NCBI GenBank assembly: GCA_019247865.1
Contig: JAFBAJ010000146.1
Location: forward strand, 1-6,174
Reading direction: 5' to 3'
Length of the DNA stretch: 6,174 bases
Source of the DNA: Acidobacteriota bacterium
GTDB lineage: Bacteria > Acidobacteriota > Blastocatellia > Pyrinomonadales > Pyrinomonadaceae
Part shown: positions 5,185 through 6,174 of the stretch, piece by piece
How positions within the stretch are numbered: the stretch's first letter is position 1
Layout of the letters: every line of letters starts with the position of its first letter
Position numbers and translations under genes: made by a program
Notes under the pieces: generated by a model
What the model was told of the DNA's origin: nothing
Database searches by the model: none
The model's input: only the letters and a program-made list of their open reading frames with translations

Positions 5185-6174
5185 ATGAAATATCCCTCGG
5201 CCCGCCGGCTCTCCCTGATCGCGTTTCTGTCTCTCGCCCTGCTCTCAGGCCACTTCACGCTCCTGCGCGCGCAGTCGCCGCAAACGATTTCGCCAGTCGC
5301 CGTCTCGCCGCCGACCGCTTCGACCGAAGCGGCCAAGCGCCAGCAGGCGTTCGAGATCGTCTGGGCGACGGTCAGCGAGCAGTTCTATGATCCGAACTTC
5401 GGCGGCGTGGACTGGGACGCAGTGCACGAGCGATACGCGCCGCGCGTGGCGCAGGCGGCGAGCAATCAGGAGCTGAACCTGCTCCTGCAGGAGATGCTGA
5501 ACGAGCTGCACCAGTCTCACTTTCTCATCATCCCGCCCGAAGCGATCCCCAGGTTCCCGGAGCCGGAGGCGGACGCAGGCGCGGGGGATGAAGCGGACGC
5601 GGCTGGAGATGAGGCGGCGCGCAAGGGCGGCAACAAATTGACAGAGCAGTTGACGACCGGCATCGGCATTGACCTGCGCGTGCTGGACGGCGCGGCCGTG
5701 GTGACGCGCGTCGAGCCGGGTTCGAGCGCGGCGCGCGCGGGCCTGCGTCCGGGCTACGTCATCCAGCGCGCCGACGGCATGTCGCTCGAACTCGTCATCG
5801 AAGAGACGCTCAAAAATCCGACGTTCCAGGCGATCATTCGCCCGGAGATGCATCAGGTTTTGCTCGCGGGTTACATCAACGGCGCGGCGCAAACGCCCCT
5901 CAACCTCTCTTATCTGGACGCGCGCAATCGCACGCACCGCATCAACGTCCGGCGCGAGAAGCTCAAGGGCGAGATGTCGCCGCCGATCGGCAACCTGCCT
6001 TCGCTGTTCACGGAGTTTGAAGCGAAGAGCTTGCCGGGCGGCATCGGTTACATACGCTTCAACGCCTTCGTGCCGCCGTTGATGGAAAAGCTCTGCGGCG
6101 CGCTGCGCACGATGCACGACGCGCCGGGAATGATTATCGACCTGCGCGGCAATCAGGGCGGCCTGCTGGGGACC
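5185..6174 (+). CDS. Exported S41 family (C-terminal-processing/tricorn-like) peptidase with PDZ domain, 3' end outside window
   Basis: 330 codons are open from the ATG at 5185 to the last base of the window, with no stop. Residues 1-30 form a signal peptide (R7R8, hydrophobic core, cleavage near RAQ). Residues 55-115 show the helical S41 N-terminal region (AFEIVWATVSEQFYDPNFGGVDW...). Residues 125-145 are an Ala/Asp/Glu-rich low-complexity linker. A PDZ domain spans about 157-210, with GIGIDL as the carboxylate-binding loop and the VEPGSSAARAGLRPGYVI block. The protease core begins at about 285 (GGIGYIRFNAF), with MIIDLRGNQGG at 316-326. The catalytic serine motif normally lies further on, outside the window, so activity cannot be judged. 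AGGAAG directly abuts the ATG, but AGAAG at 5172-5176 has usable 8-nt spacing. The gene follows DUF4149 by 24 nt and may share its transcript. Confidence 0.88.
   Translation, partial: MKYPSARRLSLIAFLSLALLSGHFTLLRAQSPQTISPVAVSPPTASTEAAKRQQAFEIVWATVSEQFYDPNFGGVDWDAVHERYAPRVAQAASNQELNLLLQEMLNELHQSHFLIIPPEAIPRFPEPEADAGAGDEADAAGDEAARKGGNKLTEQLTTGIGIDLRVLDGAAVVTRVEPGSSAARAGLRPGYVIQRADGMSLELVIEETLKNPTFQAIIRPEMHQVLLAGYINGAAQTPLNLSYLDARNRTHRINVRREKLKGEMSPPIGNLPSLFTEFEAKSLPGGIGYIRFNAFVPPLMEKLCGALRTMHDAPGMIIDLRGNQGGLLGT

Noticed and set aside
5245..6117. Minus-strand open frame opposite the S41 peptidase gene
   Set aside because: Arginine-rich low-information translation; the + strand frame has a signal peptide, a PDZ domain and the S41 core.

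Overview
The window is about 6.2 kb of GC-rich bacterial chromosome. All eight recognisable genes are on the + strand and closely packed, so it reads as a housekeeping or accessory chromosomal stretch with no phage, transposon, CRISPR or RNA gene. The gene content (CxxC-less thioredoxin-reductase-like flavoprotein, APMAP/strictosidine-synthase-like propeller, DUF309, DUF4149, PDZ-containing S41 peptidase) and the intergenic short-tandem-repeat hairpins would fit an Acidobacteriota lineage such as Blastocatellia. That placement is an impression from protein style only; no marker gene is present to prove it.

Layout. Positions 2-526 hold the C-terminal half of an FAD/NAD(P)H pyridine-nucleotide-disulfide-type reductase that begins outside the window. 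A 238-bp AT-richer gap follows, carrying an imperfect inverted repeat whose left arm is a heptamer tandem array. Positions 765-2766 look like one transcription unit: an exported thioredoxin-fold protein with a WCPWC site, a single-domain rhodanese whose start codon overlaps its stop (ATGA), and a membrane-anchored six-bladed-propeller protein of the SMP-30/strictosidine synthase/APMAP type.

A 268-bp non-coding leader (2767-3034) has a possible promoter and several potential hairpins. It precedes a second likely unit, 3035 to beyond 6174: a thiolase-fold condensing enzyme with a Cys-His-Asn triad (type III PKS or KAS III-like), a perfect 18-bp hairpin repeat, a DUF309 protein, a four-helix DUF4149 membrane protein 3 nt later, and an exported S41/PDZ protease cut by the window end just before its catalytic serine region.

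How the genes could work together. The first block is redox and sulfur flavoured (flavin reductase, exported CxxC thioredoxin-like protein, rhodanese), but only the thioredoxin-rhodanese pair is tightly linked. In the second block, spacing suggests co-transcription, yet no shared pathway can be read from the sequence. The most noteworthy items are the unassigned condensing enzyme with its extra internal segment, and the two hairpin elements built from short tandem units on one arm and their reverse complement on the other.
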